NCBI GenBank assembly: GCA_026417975.1
Contig: JAOACD010000004.1
Location: 1 to 64,000, forward strand
From: Melioribacter sp.
GTDB lineage: Bacteria; Bacteroidota; Ignavibacteria; Ignavibacteriales; Melioribacteraceae
Reading direction: 5' to 3'
DNA: 64,000 nucleotides
The translations under genes and the position numbers were made by a program. Within the stretch, counting starts at the first letter, position 1; each line of letters opens with the position of its first letter. Below the pieces are notes generated by a model. That model ran no database searches and had not been told where the DNA came from. It was given only the letters and a program-made list of their open reading frames with translations. Positions 63,714 to 64,000 of the stretch are shown piece by piece.

Positions 63714-64000
63714 ATGAAAAAATTTGAAATACCAAAATATTTTAGAAGCGAGATTATATCTCAAATTAAAGAACTTAGAAGAACTAAAGATAAGTATAAA
63801 AGAGATTTTTCTCCTACAAGATTAGATTTTGGGCCTATTGAATTTTTAATAGCCCGACATTTTGGATTTTGTTATGGTGTGGAAAATGCAATAGAAATTG
63901 CATATAAGATAGTTTATGAAAATCCGAATAGAAGAATTTTTCTTTTAAGCGAAATAATTCATAATCCTTATGTTAATGAAGACCTTAATAAACTTGGCGT
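63714..64000 (+). CDS. ispH: 4-hydroxy-3-methylbut-2-enyl diphosphate reductase (partial, runs off the window)
   Basis: Last enzyme of the MEP isoprenoid pathway, an Fe-S protein. The 95 codons visible include an N-terminal extension (about 40 residues) and then IARHFGFCYGVENAIEIAYK, with the first cluster cysteine in GFCYGV, then IFLLSEIIHNPYVNEDL, all IspH. The rest lies beyond base 64000. Confidence 0.92.
   Translation, partial: MKKFEIPKYFRSEIISQIKELRRTKDKYKRDFSPTRLDFGPIEFLIARHFGFCYGVENAIEIAYKIVYENPNRRIFLLSEIIHNPYVNEDLNKLG

Overview
The window is AT-rich chromosomal DNA, most likely from a member of the Ignavibacteria (Ignavibacteriales, Chlorobi/Bacteroidota side). This is inferred from extracellular proteins ending in type IX secretion (T9SS) sorting tails with the 'YPNPFNP' signature, an archaeal/fungal-type Asd in a thr operon, NrfHA-type nitrite ammonification, a SpoIIIJ-free mnmE-mnmG-rsmG cluster with parS sites, and housekeeping proteins such as DUF3109, DUF2721 and DUF4900-like pilins. 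It is core genome with little mobile DNA: no rRNA, tRNA, CRISPR, prophage or insertion sequence was recognised.

Layout. 215-4879: threonine operon (aspartate kinase, asd, thrB, thrC). 4889-10076 (minus): a lone SIR2-domain protein, then rsmG, mnmG and mnmE, with two parS-like sites between the last two. 10250-18497: clpB, a Y-family polymerase, an Xaa-Pro peptidase, a CBS protein, DUF2721, aat and class II aldolase. 18634-23881 (minus): a cytochrome c, a slipin/NfeD pair and three pilin-like genes. 24052-27151: a methyltransferase-like membrane protein, a cell-wall amidase and an epimerase. 27250-27733 is a decayed gene. 27776-31969 (minus): two histidine kinases, a LytTR response regulator and a DUF1684 lipoprotein. 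32425-38457 (minus): a run of membrane and metabolic genes. 38572-39738 is an exported papain-type peptidase; 40030-40556 is a relic of an RND efflux pump. 40562-44645 (minus): an ATP-cone/uridine-kinase fusion, an exported nitroreductase-like protein, a lipase-like lipoprotein and an SDR. 44774-50021: DUF3109, rpoN, a methyltransferase-like protein, hslVU and an acid phosphatase lipoprotein. 50075-53752: a T9SS-targeted deacetylase, YjbQ, a nitroreductase and a MgtC/DUF4010 protein. 53790-58206 (minus): a respiratory nitrite-reduction operon (membrane Fe-S protein, nrfH, nrfA, porin). 58876-60937 (minus): an ABC-2 exporter. 61094-62865: two overlapping genes for a T9SS-secreted haem protein and a haem-bearing outer-membrane barrel. 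62862-63578: a DUF6901-like protein. 63714 onward: the start of ispH.

How the genes work together. The nrf operon carries quinol electrons across the inner membrane to periplasmic nitrite. The 61094-62865 pair looks like a minimal outer-membrane electron or haem relay: both proteins share a CxxCH...GG...RN...G motif and are translationally coupled, one predicted in the outer membrane and one on the cell surface. This pair is the best candidate for an undescribed system here. The two parS sites suggest that this part of the chromosome is near the replication origin.

Limits. Everything rests on reading the sequence and recalling protein families. No alignment or profile search was run. Several starts were moved from the longest open frame to an ATG with a ribosome-binding site, as stated in the entries.
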